From Bacteroidota bacterium (GTDB lineage: Bacteria > Bacteroidota > Bacteroidia > Sphingobacteriales > Sphingobacteriaceae): a DNA stretch of 20,068 nt. Where the stretch lies: contig JABDBT010000040.1 of assembly GCA_013288465.1 (NCBI GenBank), forward strand, positions 1 through 20,068. Direction: 5' to 3'. The notes under the pieces are model-generated. The model had not been told where the DNA came from, made no database searches, and worked only from the letters and a program-made list of their open reading frames with translations. Within the stretch, counting starts at the first letter, position 1. Every line of letters starts with the position of its first letter. Positions 1 through 6,923 of the stretch are shown here, one piece after another. Made by a program: the position numbers and the translations under genes.

Positions 1-828
1 CTGTGCTCGTTCGGGATTTTTCTCGGCGGTAAAGGCCAGTTGCGTACCTGCCTCATCAAAGGTTAGGTTTTTATAAGTGCCCCTGCCTGTGCTTACGGTT
101 TTTAAAACATCCTTTTCAATATCATAAACAAATATACCAGGTACAACATCTTTCGACCTTCGCGGCGCGGTAACAGAAAACGCCAACAGCGTACCGGCTT
201 TATTCAACTGGTAATCGGCTACGTTTTTAAACGTTTTGGATTTGCCGGTTAATAGCTGGGTTACGGTTAGCTGGGATGGAGTAGCAGGTGCGGTGGCGGC
301 AGCAGTCGTTCTTCTTGATGTGTCGCCGTTTGCGGGCCTCCTTGCGGCGGGGGCGGCACTGCTATCGGCAGGTATCAAATAAGCCAGTACCGTTGCTTTA
401 TCGGCAATTTTAAACGACCGTACCCCCGGCACTTTTTCAACCCCGGTGGCACCCAGTTTAACTATGCCCAGGGTATCTTTAGGATACTCCGAAGGTTTTT
501 TCTTTTTGATCTTCGCCATGCGGGTATCCTTATAAAAAGGTTTGATGATGAGCACCGCGTATTTTGAATCGGTAGTAAAACGAGCGGTATCCGCGCGTTC
601 GATATGGGTTTTGTTGCTGTTGGCAGCATCCGTAATTACTAGGTCGGCATCGCCGGCCTGTGGCTTAACCACGTATAATACCCATTTACCATCATTGCTG
701 ATATGGTCGCCGGTAAGGCTTTGCCAGCCATCATACACCGAATGATCAAGCGGTTTTTTGGAAGCTTTTTGGGCCGAAGCGCTAAAGTAAGCGCAAAGGA
801 TAATTGCAGGGAGTAATAATTTCTTCAT
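1..828 (-). CDS. S9-family (prolyl oligopeptidase-like) peptidase, N-terminal part; runs off the window
   Basis: This is an open frame of 276 codons, read from an ATG at 828 down to the window edge, so the 3' end is missing. Residues 1-20 form a signal peptide (MKKLLLPAIILC, ending in SASAQ), so the product is exported. Next comes DHSVYDGWQSL and repeated short strand segments such as SNDGKWVLYVV and LTFDEAGTQLAF. These fit the N-terminal beta-propeller of Bacteroidota S9 peptidases, which gates access to a C-terminal alpha/beta-hydrolase domain. A low-complexity Ala/Pro/Arg/Thr stretch at about residues 155-180 interrupts the propeller. The catalytic Ser/Asp/His would lie outside the window and cannot be checked. 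Some other exported propeller protein is the main alternative. Confidence 0.75.
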   Translation of the reverse strand, partial: MKKLLLPAIILCAYFSASAQKASKKPLDHSVYDGWQSLTGDHISNDGKWVLYVVKPQAGDADLVITDAANSNKTHIERADTARFTTDSKYAVLIIKPFYKDTRMAKIKKKKPSEYPKDTLGIVKLGATGVEKVPGVRSFKIADKATVLAYLIPADSSAAPAARRPANGDTSRRTTAAATAPATPSQLTVTQLLTGKSKTFKNVADYQLNKAGTLLAFSVTAPRRSKDVVPGIFVYDIEKDVLKTVSTGRGTYKNLTFDEAGTQLAFTAEKNPERAQ

Positions 829-1317
829 GATGAGGATTTTAACCCTTAAATATGGTGAAATTTTAGGGTGATGAGAAATTTATTAGAAAGTTGCAGCGCC
901 GAAGGCGTGACAGGTTAGCATTATCGGGACTTACCCGACCTACGCTGCCCTGGGTCATCTTCTCTTTTGTTGCGCATAAAAAGGATTGCAGAGGGTCATT
1001 TAATAGTCTTTTATATTACCGTTATGTGCAGATTTTTCGTTATATTTGATAGTGTTGAACAATTGCACTTGTGCCAGCTGGTGTTTGACAAATGTCCCTT
1101 AAAATGAAAATCTACCGTTCTTTGAATTTGTATATAATTTATTGATAAACAGATAATTATCTATATTTAAAGTTGTGATTATAGCTGTAATGGTTTGGTT
1201 TTATGTTGCTATTTGCGGTTTATCGCAGGTGTTTTGCAGTTATACGGCGGGATTTTGTTGTTTATAGCAAAATGTTTACTACTATGGTTGTCGGAAAATG
1301 GAAATGCAGAACAGTGC
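829..1317. other. Intergenic gap without a supportable gene
   Basis: This 489-nt AT-rich stretch separates cutC from the S9 peptidase gene. It holds a palindromic repeat (893-948), a perfect 12-nt palindrome AGATAATTATCT at 1151-1162, and a plus-strand TATATTTG at 1041-1048 that matches the Bacteroidota -7 box. Nothing convincing lies downstream of that box: the plus-strand frames from 1092 and 1189 give only 17 and 25 residues, and the longer frame from 1195 runs antisense into cutC. An unannotated small RNA is possible but not shown. Confidence 0.5.
893..948. repeat. Palindromic intergenic repeat (REP-like)
   Basis: GCAGCG (893-898) is mirrored by CGCTGC (943-948), and an inner TCGGG (924-928) by CCCGA (934-938), so the segment can fold as a nested hairpin. 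It lies between the S9 peptidase start and the cutC 3' end. The composition is more GC-rich than the flanks, typical of dispersed intergenic repeats. No second copy was seen in this window. Confidence 0.45.
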
Positions 1318-2091
1318 CTACCCGTTTGCATTTTTAAGGATATTCCTTACCCGCTCAGCGTCGGTAACGTCGTTGCTGTATTCGTCGCCATACATATTGC
1401 CCATAATGATATGGTCGTTTTTATAATCCATTTTGCTTTGCACCCGCACTTTGGCTGACGAATGTATCTCGGTAGCTCCGGTATAATGCACTAAGTCGGC
1501 AACTGTAGCTTCGTTAATGCCGCTGCCCGGCATAATGATAATACGGCCCGCGGCCTTTTTGATCAGTTCGCCAATCCTGCGCGAACCCTCCATAGCCGTG
1601 CTTTTACCCCCCGATGTTAGAATGCGCTCGAAGCCCATTTGAATAATATCCTCCATGGCCTCAAACTGGTCGGCACATACGTCAAATGCCCGATGAAAGG
1701 TGACCCCTATGCCACTTTCTTTCGCCATGTTTACCAGGTGCGTACAGCGCCGTTTGTCAATGGTCCCGTCGGCGTTAAGCAGGCCTACCACAATACCATC
1801 GCACCCGGCCTGTATGCAGTGCTTTATATCGGTGGTCATTATTTTAAACTCCAGGTCGCTGTATAAAAAATCACCACTGCGGGGCCTTATTAATACGTAT
1901 AGTTTAATGTTTAGGAGTTTGCGGGCTAACAATATATCGCCGTAGGATGGAGTTGTGCCCCCTTCATATAAATTCTCGCAAAGCTCAACACGCGTAGCGC
2001 CGCCATCCTGTGCCGCTAATGCCGAGGTTACCGAATTTGCACAAACTTCAAGTAGTACGGGATAGTTTATGGTCGATGGTCCATGGTCCAT
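1318..2091 (-). CDS. cutC: CutC family protein (copper homeostasis protein homologue)
   Basis: The 257-residue product is close to the usual CutC length of about 240-250. CutC hallmarks are LLEVCANSV near residue 14, VELCENLYEGGTTPSYG (about 36-52), IRPRSGDFLYS (about 68-78), the GCDGIVVGLLNADGTID stretch (about 94-110), VTFHRAFD (about 129-136), ILTSGG (about 157-162) and IIIMPGSGIN (about 184-193). The fold is a TIM barrel and the protein is cytosolic. Its role in copper tolerance is inherited from the family name and is not well proven. The first dozen residues (MDHGPSTINYPV) precede the conserved core and are encoded by a word repeat at 2072-2093, so the start codon itself lies in repeat DNA. 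No alternative ATG exists between 2091 and the conserved core. Confidence 0.9.
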   Translation of the reverse strand: MDHGPSTINYPVLLEVCANSVTSALAAQDGGATRVELCENLYEGGTTPSYGDILLARKLLNIKLYVLIRPRSGDFLYSDLEFKIMTTDIKHCIQAGCDGIVVGLLNADGTIDKRRCTHLVNMAKESGIGVTFHRAFDVCADQFEAMEDIIQMGFERILTSGGKSTAMEGSRRIGELIKKAAGRIIIMPGSGINEATVADLVHYTGATEIHSSAKVRVQSKMDYKNDHIIMGNMYGDEYSNDVTDAERVRNILKNANG

Positions 2092-2184
2092 GGTTACTCG
2101 TTGTTGTTTAAGTTAAAGGTGTTACTAAATTAATCAAAATATTATAATCCATAGCCTATTGTCTATTGACCATGGACTATCGAC
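2072..2184. repeat. Inverted repeat spanning the cutC start and the glycosylasparaginase stop
   Basis: Arm 1 at 2072-2093 (GTCGATGGTCCATGG...) and arm 2 at 2163-2184 (ends CATGGACTATCGAC) are reverse complements at 19 of 22 positions. The arms are built from short repeated words (GGTCCATGG twice in arm 1). Arm 1 supplies the ATG and first codons of cutC. Arm 2 ends 3 nt from the stop codon of the upstream gene. The DNA between is AT-rich. Confidence 0.7.
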
Positions 2185-2187
2185 TAA

Positions 2188-3201
2188 CTAATAAAAGCTA
2201 TTTCCCTTAATTAACTGATCTTGTTTATCCTTGTTACAAACCGCGAACGAAAATCCCTTCTGAATAGCGTACGCGCCATATTCGCCTTTTTTATTGATTG
2301 CCAAAAAGCCAACCTGTATGCCTTTTGCGGTTTCAGGTTTCTTTTTGATGATACGGTTTACGGCCTCTTTGCAGGCATTCTCGGGTGTATAGCCCTGGCG
2401 CATCAGTTCAACAACCAAAAAGCTGCCCACGTTGCGTATCACCTCTTCGCCCACACCGGTCGAGGTTGCGCCGCCTACTTCGTTATCAACGTATAACCCT
2501 GCGCCAATAATGGGGCTGTCGCCAACACGGCCATGCAGTTTCCAGGCCATGCCGCTGGTGGTACACGCGCCTGAAATATTGCCTTTGGCATCAATCGCCA
2601 GCATACCTATGGTATCATGGTTATTGGCGCCACCGGGCTCCATGCCTTGTGTATTCTCAAAATTTATTACGGGGGCATATTTGGCTGTTTTAAGCCATTC
2701 CTTCCATGCCTTTTCCGATTCGGGTGTTAGTAGCTTCTCTTTCTTAAAACCATGCTCAACAGCAAACTGGGTAGCGCCTTCACCGGCCAGCATTACATGC
2801 GGGGTTTTTTCCATCACGGCACGGGCAACCGAAATTGGGTGCGCAATGTATTCCATAGCCGCTACAGCGCCGCAATTACCAAACTCGTCCATGATGCAGG
2901 CATCTAAAGTAACATGCCCGTCGCGATCAGGGTACCCTGCTTTACCAACCGAGTGGTTTTTCAGATCGGCTTCCGGTATCTTAACGCCAGCTTCAACCGC
3001 GTCTAACGCACGACCGCCTTTGGCCAGTGTTTTCCAGGCTTCTTTATTAGCAGCAATGCCAAAATCCCAGGTAGAAATAACAATAGGAAAACGGGCAGGC
3101 GGATCAGCTTTAGTTGATCCACTTGCAAATACATTAGGTGATAATGCAGCCAGCGAAGCACCGGCAGCCGATATCTTTATAAATTTACGACGGTTATACA
3201 T
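2188..3201 (-). CDS. N4-(beta-N-acetylglucosaminyl)-L-asparaginase (glycosylasparaginase), Tat-exported
   Basis: This 337-residue Ntn-hydrolase probably cleaves the GlcNAc-Asn bond of glycoprotein fragments in the periplasm. The N-terminus MYNRRKFIKISAAGASLAAL is a twin-arginine signal. The core has the family motif NNHDTIGMLAID: Thr197 should become the N-terminal nucleophile after self-cleavage between Asp196 and Thr197. Substrate-binding motifs HGRVGDSPIIGAG (about 223-235) and GATSTGVGEE (about 244-253) follow. A start at 3201 (ATG) is preferred over an in-frame GTG at 3207 because it places the RR motif at residues 4-5. An isoaspartyl peptidase is less likely, since the HDTIG and GRVGDSP context is that of glycosylasparaginases. 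Confidence 0.9.
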   Translation of the reverse strand: MYNRRKFIKISAAGASLAALSPNVFASGSTKADPPARFPIVISTWDFGIAANKEAWKTLAKGGRALDAVEAGVKIPEADLKNHSVGKAGYPDRDGHVTLDACIMDEFGNCGAVAAMEYIAHPISVARAVMEKTPHVMLAGEGATQFAVEHGFKKEKLLTPESEKAWKEWLKTAKYAPVINFENTQGMEPGGANNHDTIGMLAIDAKGNISGACTTSGMAWKLHGRVGDSPIIGAGLYVDNEVGGATSTGVGEEVIRNVGSFLVVELMRQGYTPENACKEAVNRIIKKKPETAKGIQVGFLAINKKGEYGAYAIQKGFSFAVCNKDKQDQLIKGNSFY

Positions 3202-3224
3202 AACCACTAATATAGAGATTTATG

Positions 3225-3254
3225 TACAATTGGCTAATTGTATCTTAATTGATA
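3225..3254. promoter_or_regulatory. Two small adjacent inverted repeats upstream of the glycosylasparaginase gene
   Basis: TACAATT (3225-3231) pairs with AATTGTA (3236-3242), and TATC (3241-3244) with GATA (3251-3254). They lie 24-53 nt upstream of the start at 3201. The position would suit an operator or promoter-proximal element, but no clear -7 box was identified, so the role is inferred. Confidence 0.25.
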
Positions 3255-3311
3255 CAAAAAGGCAGTTTTAGATAGCCAAGGTAAGCATCTTAAATAATGA
3301 ACCTTTCTCAT

Positions 3312-3467
3312 CCCTCTTTGCGCGCAGCGAAGAGAGGGACGACCAGCGTAGCGTAGTCGGGGTGAGTAATCGCCGATCGGCATTGGCGGTAATGTCCGCC
3401 CGGCGAGGACTCACCCGGTCATCGCTAAGTCGCTTGACCACCCTCTCTTCGCTGCGCGTAAAGAGGG
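3312..3467. repeat. BIME-like element: two inverted REP units
   Basis: A 27-nt unit at 3312-3338 (begins CCCTCTTTGCGCGC) is matched in inverted orientation at 3441-3467 with one mismatch. Each unit can itself fold, with outer CCCTCT/AGAGGG and inner CGC/GCG around a 3-nt GCA loop. Inside, GGGTGAGT (3360-3367) is mirrored by ACTCACCC (3409-3416). A third unit, identical over all 27 nt, sits at 10306-10332. The element fills the gap between the DUF4199 gene and the glycosylasparaginase promoter region. A 70-codon open frame across it is a by-product of the repeat. Confidence 0.85.
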
Positions 3468-3503
3468 TAAAAACCGCCAAACTATTTTAATGCGCTGGCC
3501 TCA

Positions 3504-4028
3504 TTAAATAACCATCTTTTTGGTTTTTATAAATAATCCAATAATGAGCGACATAATGGTACCGGTTAAAAACTGACCCACCAGTGCTTCCATCACCTGT
3601 GTGCCTGCTGTAAACTCTTGTGCTACCCGTGCAGAATTGTCTTTTATTTGTTGCGCCGATTCGCCATTAGCCAACATCGATTTTTGCGCGTCTGCTACCA
3701 TGTAGGCAGCATAGCCGGGATTAAACTCACAATACAGGAAACTGAAAAGTGCGACAATAACGGCAATGGTAATTGCAACGGTTAAACCGGTTTTAATAGC
3801 TTGCCCGTACGTGAGCGCGCCGGTTAATTTTTTTATATCCTGCATGGCTATATAAATGCCAATAGCTTGTATGGGTATGGAGAGCAACCCGCCAATACCC
3901 CTAATGGTGCTAACCTGTACCTGCCAGCCATATTTGTCTTTTAACCAGGTAAATAAGGTAAACGAGCCAAACAGAAAAATGCTGCTTATTACTGCCGTTA
4001 CCACGCCGATTTTTAAAGTTGATCTCAT
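3504..4028 (-). CDS. DUF4199 domain membrane protein
   Basis: This 174-residue integral membrane protein has about four hydrophobic segments (residues 6-28, 46-65, 76-99 and 147-169). A soluble loop with charged and Gln/Asn residues lies between the third and fourth (about 103-145). Length, topology and the sequence ALTYGQAIKTGLTVAI agree with the DUF4199 family, which is widespread in Bacteroidota and of unknown function. It is the last gene of a same-strand run with the LuxR-type regulator and DUF2007 gene, but a 174-nt gap with strong inverted repeats separates it from them, so co-transcription is uncertain. Confidence 0.8.
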   Translation of the reverse strand: MRSTLKIGVVTAVISSIFLFGSFTLFTWLKDKYGWQVQVSTIRGIGGLLSIPIQAIGIYIAMQDIKKLTGALTYGQAIKTGLTVAITIAVIVALFSFLYCEFNPGYAAYMVADAQKSMLANGESAQQIKDNSARVAQEFTAGTQVMEALVGQFLTGTIMSLIIGLFIKTKKMVI

Positions 4029-4110
4029 TGTTTTTAAAGTTTATGGTACAAAACTGGCTGCTATTTATGTTAAACGCAAAATTTACCGGGTGGAAAAAGG
4101 GTGGATTTTG

Positions 4111-4219
4111 GGGTTGGTTGTAAGGGTTGTAGAAGTTGTAGTGGTTGAAGTTGTTGTAATGATTATAATTCGGTGTTCGATATTTTATAACCTTTACAAC
4201 TTCTACAACAACTTCAACC
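4111..4219. repeat. Inverted array of GTTGTA / GTTGAAG words ending inside the luxR-type gene
   Basis: GGTTGAAGTTGTTGTA at 4143-4158 is the exact reverse complement of 4204-4219, and GTTGTAGAAGTTGTA at 4126-4140 is the exact reverse complement of a TACAACTTCTACAAC segment at 4195-4209. The arms therefore consist of shuffled short words. The right arm includes the last codons and stop of the LuxR-type gene. There is no T-run after the structure, so it does not look like a standard intrinsic terminator. Confidence 0.75.
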
Positions 4220-4616
4220 TCTCCCTCGCCATCTCCACCGCTTCCCGGCGGTTACGCAGTCCCAATTTAGTATAAATATTATTGATATGGGTTTTAATGG
4301 TGCTTACTTCAACATAATTGGCGGCGGCAATTTCTTTGTTGCTTTTGCCCTCGGCGATGAGTTGCAAAATGGCCAGTTCTTTATTGGTCAGGTCAGATAA
4401 TGGATCAGGATTTATGGCGATAACGCTTTTTTGAGGTTGATTATATTTCGAAATAAAAAAGCCCGCAATTAAAAACAATATGGCTATGGCGGTAATATAA
4501 TAATCAAACTTAAAATACTTATAAACCAACAACAGGTTTGAAACCTGGAACAATATAATAGCCAGCGAAGCCGCAATGCCTATCTTAATACCCGTTTTGA
4601 TATTGAGTGAGCTCAT
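4203..4616 (-). CDS. Membrane-anchored LuxR-type HTH regulator without a receiver domain
   Basis: The start at 4616 follows the stop of the upstream DUF2007 gene by one base, which suggests translational coupling; an earlier in-frame ATG at 4664 lies inside that gene. The 137-residue product has two hydrophobic segments (about 11-31 and 40-56), a short linker, and a C-terminal LuxR/GerE helix-turn-helix (about 75-131). The HTH motifs are LTNKELAILQLIAEGKSNKEIA and STIKTHINNIYTKLGL. DNA-binding and dimerisation residues are present, but there is no phospho-acceptor domain, so control may come from the membrane part. The last residues, RLKLL, are encoded by repeat DNA that forms an inverted repeat downstream. 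Confidence 0.85.
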   Translation of the reverse strand: MSSLNIKTGIKIGIAASLAIILFQVSNLLLVYKYFKFDYYITAIAILFLIAGFFISKYNQPQKSVIAINPDPLSDLTNKELAILQLIAEGKSNKEIAAANYVEVSTIKTHINNIYTKLGLRNRREAVEMARERLKLL

Positions 4617-4617
4617 T

Positions 4618-5037
4618 TTATTCAAAATCCTGGTGACAGTTAAAGCAATGCCATGCCTTACGTGCATGAAATATTGGGTAGGAAAAAAGTATAAACGACA
4701 GGAATGTAGTAAACCAGGTTGCTTTTACCTCGGTTGCCGTCCCATAACGTACATTGGTGGAATTACAATGCGGGCAGGTAGTTGTTGTTTCGGATGCAAC
4801 CTCTTCAATGATGTTCAGATCTTCGGGTTGTGCCAATATTTCCCTGCATTTTTCAATGTCATGCTCAAACACTTTTATTTTAACCCCACCCAAAGCATTA
4901 TTGTATAAGGGGTTGGCGCCTATGGCATTATTATCTGCAATAAAACACTGTATCCCGTTAGCTTCCAACCTGCCGCGTATAATTTCGGCCAGCATGGGGT
5001 CGTAAAAAGAATCGAGCGTTACAATTTTATCATCCAT
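4618..5037 (-). CDS. DUF2007 domain protein with C-terminal zinc ribbon
   Basis: The 139-residue protein starts with a DUF2007-type alpha/beta domain (IVTLDSFYDPMLAEIIRGRL, then ANGIQCFIADNN and IKVFEHDIEKCREIL), a fold related to PII-like signal proteins. Two CxxC pairs follow, CPHC at about residue 88 and CFNC at about 131, which could hold one zinc ion. The stretch between them (about 108-124) is hydrophobic and may touch the membrane. The gene is first in the group with the LuxR-type gene. A 53-nt divergent gap separates it from the WYL regulator on the other strand. The ligand is unknown. Confidence 0.8.
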   Translation of the reverse strand: MDDKIVTLDSFYDPMLAEIIRGRLEANGIQCFIADNNAIGANPLYNNALGGVKIKVFEHDIEKCREILAQPEDLNIIEEVASETTTTCPHCNSTNVRYGTATEVKATWFTTFLSFILFSYPIFHARKAWHCFNCHQDFE

Positions 5038-5090
5038 AAAAAACAGTTAGAGCCAACTAATATACTTTGTTTTATTTAATTTGGCTGCTT

Positions 5091-6050
5091 ATGAACCGTA
5101 TCGACCGCATATCCGCTATTTTGATCCAGCTGCAATCGCGCGGGGTGGTAAAGGCTGCCGATATTGCCGAACGCTTTAACATTAGCTTGCGTACCGTTTA
5201 CCGGGATGTAAAAACATTGGAAGAAGCAGGCATACCGTTGATAGGGGAGGCAGGTGTGGGTTATTCTATTATGGATGGTTACCGCCTGCCGCCGGTGATG
5301 TTTACCCGCGAGGAGGCCACCGCCTTTTTAACTGCCGAAAAGTTTGTAGAGAAACTTACCGATACCTCAACCACTGCTCACCATAAATCGGCCATGTATA
5401 AGGTACGGGCAATCCTAAAAACTGCCGAAAAGGACCTGCTGGAAAACATGGATGGCAACATTGAAGTTTTTAAGGGTCACAGGCAGTTAAATATACCCGA
5501 TAATGACCATATCCAAACCATTTTAAACTGTATAGCGCAAAAGAAAATTATTACCATAACCTATTTTGCACAGCATAGCCAGGAAAATACCAAACGCGAT
5601 ATTGAGCCCGTGGGTATATTTTATTTGGAGAGTTTTTGGCATTTGATAGCCTTTTGCAGGTTACGGGACGACTATCGCGATTTTAGGATCGACCGTATCA
5701 GGCAACTCCAGGTTTCAGATAAAACCTTTACTTATCAGCATCCAACATTAAAAGCCTATATAGCCCAAACCGCTAAAGAAAAGCACCTGGAAACTGTAGT
5801 TATCAAAATTGAAAAGGAGATATACGGGCATATAAACCAGCAAAAGTATTACAGCGGCTTTGTATCTGAAAAGGAGATTGATGGTTTGATAGAAATGACT
5901 TTTTTAACCACCTCGTTAGAAGGTTTTTCCCGCTGGTATATGATGTTTGGCGATCAGGCCGAAATCATGGAGCCCGATAGTTTAAAAGAACGTGTAAGAT
6001 CAATTGCCGAAATTATCACACAAAAAACCAATACACTGTTTTCCTGTTGA
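5091..6050 (+). CDS. YafY/DeoR-like transcriptional regulator with WYL domain
   Basis: The ATG at 5091 gives 319 residues. The upstream TTG at 5067 would add eight residues outside the family core (MFYLIWLL) and overlaps a promoter-like ATACTTTG. The N-terminus MNRIDRISAILIQLQSRGVV and AERFNISLRTVYRDVKTLEEAG form the HTH_11 winged helix (about 5-45). A linker follows, then a WYL domain at about 150-210 with EPVGIFYLESFWHLIAFCRL and DFRIDRI; the name-giving WYL is WHL here. WYL domains bind small ligands or nucleic acid. The gene lies just before an AHSA1/SRPBCC gene, a common pairing, so that gene is a likely target (inferred). Confidence 0.9.
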   Translation: MNRIDRISAILIQLQSRGVVKAADIAERFNISLRTVYRDVKTLEEAGIPLIGEAGVGYSIMDGYRLPPVMFTREEATAFLTAEKFVEKLTDTSTTAHHKSAMYKVRAILKTAEKDLLENMDGNIEVFKGHRQLNIPDNDHIQTILNCIAQKKIITITYFAQHSQENTKRDIEPVGIFYLESFWHLIAFCRLRDDYRDFRIDRIRQLQVSDKTFTYQHPTLKAYIAQTAKEKHLETVVIKIEKEIYGHINQQKYYSGFVSEKEIDGLIEMTFLTTSLEGFSRWYMMFGDQAEIMEPDSLKERVRSIAEIITQKTNTLFSC

Positions 6051-6092
6051 CATAGGGTTGTCACTGGACAGCGTTTAATTTGTATGGTGAGT

Positions 6093-6192
6093 GGTTGATT
6101 GAGTTGATTAAGTGAGTAGTTGATTGGATTTAGAATTAACGTAACTCTTATAACTCAATCCAACCTAATTAACCCAATCAACTTAATCAACC
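6093..6192. repeat. Inverted word array directly upstream of the AHSA1 start
   Basis: A left arm (about 6093-6130, words GGTTGATTGAGTTGATTAAG) and a right arm (6152-6192, words AACCCAATCAACTTAATCAACC split over units) are imperfect reverse complements around a short AT-rich centre. The right arm ends at base 6192 and the ATG begins at 6193. Words AACTCAATC, AACCTAAT and AACTTAATCAACC recur in the same order before ccmB (18888-18919). In RNA this would be a long hairpin covering the start. Confidence 0.7.
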
Positions 6193-6609
6193 ATGAAATC
6201 AAAAACAACCATCACCTTTAAAGCACCTATTGAAAAAGTTTGGCAGGGTATTACCGACCCTGCTATGGTGAAACAATATTTTTTCGGCACCAATTTAAAG
6301 TCCGACTGGAAAGTTGGAAGCCGCATCACTTTCAGTGGGGAGTGGGAGGGATATACCTATGAAGATGGCGGCATAATACTGGAAATTGATCCGCCGAGAT
6401 TATTGAAATATACTTATTGGAGCAGCATGTCGGGCACCGAAAACAAGCCTGAAAATTACAATAATATCACCTCCGAGCTGAGCGAAAAAGATGGAATAAC
6501 CACACTGATTATTACCCAGGACGGCGTTAAAAACCAGGAAGCGGCCGATCATTCCGAGCAAAATTGGCAATCGGTTTTTGAGGGTTTGAAAAAAATGATC
6601 GAAAAATAA
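6193..6609 (+). CDS. SRPBCC / AHSA1-like (activator of Hsp90 ATPase homologue) domain protein
   Basis: This 138-residue protein consists of one START-like ligand-binding fold. Recognisable features are the opening KTTITFKAPIEKVWQGITDP, the YFFGTNLKSDWKVGSRITFSGEWEG segment (about 29-53), PPRLLKYTYW (about 67-76), and a C-terminal helix NWQSVFEGLKKMIEK. Bacterial members bind hydrophobic ligands or act as small stress or detoxification proteins; a chaperone role is not established. It follows the WYL regulator on the same strand after 142 nt. The start is fixed by the family core, although the ATG abuts a repeat. Confidence 0.88.
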   Translation: MKSKTTITFKAPIEKVWQGITDPAMVKQYFFGTNLKSDWKVGSRITFSGEWEGYTYEDGGIILEIDPPRLLKYTYWSSMSGTENKPENYNNITSELSEKDGITTLIITQDGVKNQEAADHSEQNWQSVFEGLKKMIEK

Positions 6610-6923
6610 TTATCTTATTTTATTGTTGATATAATTTATATAAATTATTTATTAATAATGTTTTATAAAGCGATATAACAAAAGGTGATAACCAATTTAA
6701 AGCAGGATATTGCACTTACTATCCTAAAAAACCGTGTTCTTGATGTGAAAGTTAGAGAGATACTGAAAAGGAAATAATATAAAGAGCGTTTTCAGTCTGA
6801 GCTCCGTCGAAGACAATGCGGGCAGGCCTTTACGCACATGGTTCGACGGGGCTCACCATGACATCCAGCGTATTGAAATATCAGCGAAATCCAAAAATCA
6901 GCTGCATCTGCGGTTCAGACAAT
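6610..6923. other. Intergenic gap between convergent genes, with an inverted repeat and a possible gene remnant
   Basis: The first part is very AT-rich. A frame from a GTG at 6685 to a TAA at 6777 could encode 30 residues (VITNLKQDIALTIL... ending VREILKRK). It looks protein-like but is too short to call; a decayed gene end is possible. A GC-richer inverted repeat at 6799-6854 follows. Because the flanking genes converge, the repeat could end transcription from both sides. Confidence 0.4.
6799..6854. repeat. Inverted repeat with TTCGACGGGGCTC arms
   Basis: GAGCTCCGTCGAA (6799-6811) and TTCGACGGGGCTC (6842-6854) are reverse complements at 12 of 13 positions, separated by 30 nt. The arms resemble a dispersed intergenic repeat of the TTCGACAGGCTCA type often met in Bacteroidota genomes (from general knowledge). 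It sits between two convergent genes. Confidence 0.6.

Noticed and set aside
1195..1458. 87-codon plus-strand frame upstream of and into cutC
   Set aside because: It overlaps the cutC 3' end antisense and lacks recognisable features; a promoter-like box at 1041 is too far to support it.
2432..3271. 279-codon plus-strand open frame
   Set aside because: It is antisense to the well-supported glycosylasparaginase gene and has no family motifs.
3268..3480. 70-codon minus-strand open frame
   Set aside because: It covers the BIME-like inverted repeat and its sequence is low-complexity repeat translation.
4616..4667. Longer start for the LuxR-type regulator (ATG at 4667-4665)
   Set aside because: It would overlap the zinc-ribbon end of the DUF2007 gene; the ATG at 4616 follows the stop by one base and begins before the first membrane segment.
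6685..6777. 30-codon GTG-start frame in the gap after the AHSA1 gene
   Set aside because: Protein-like composition, but too short and without a ribosome site or known match; kept only as a possible remnant.
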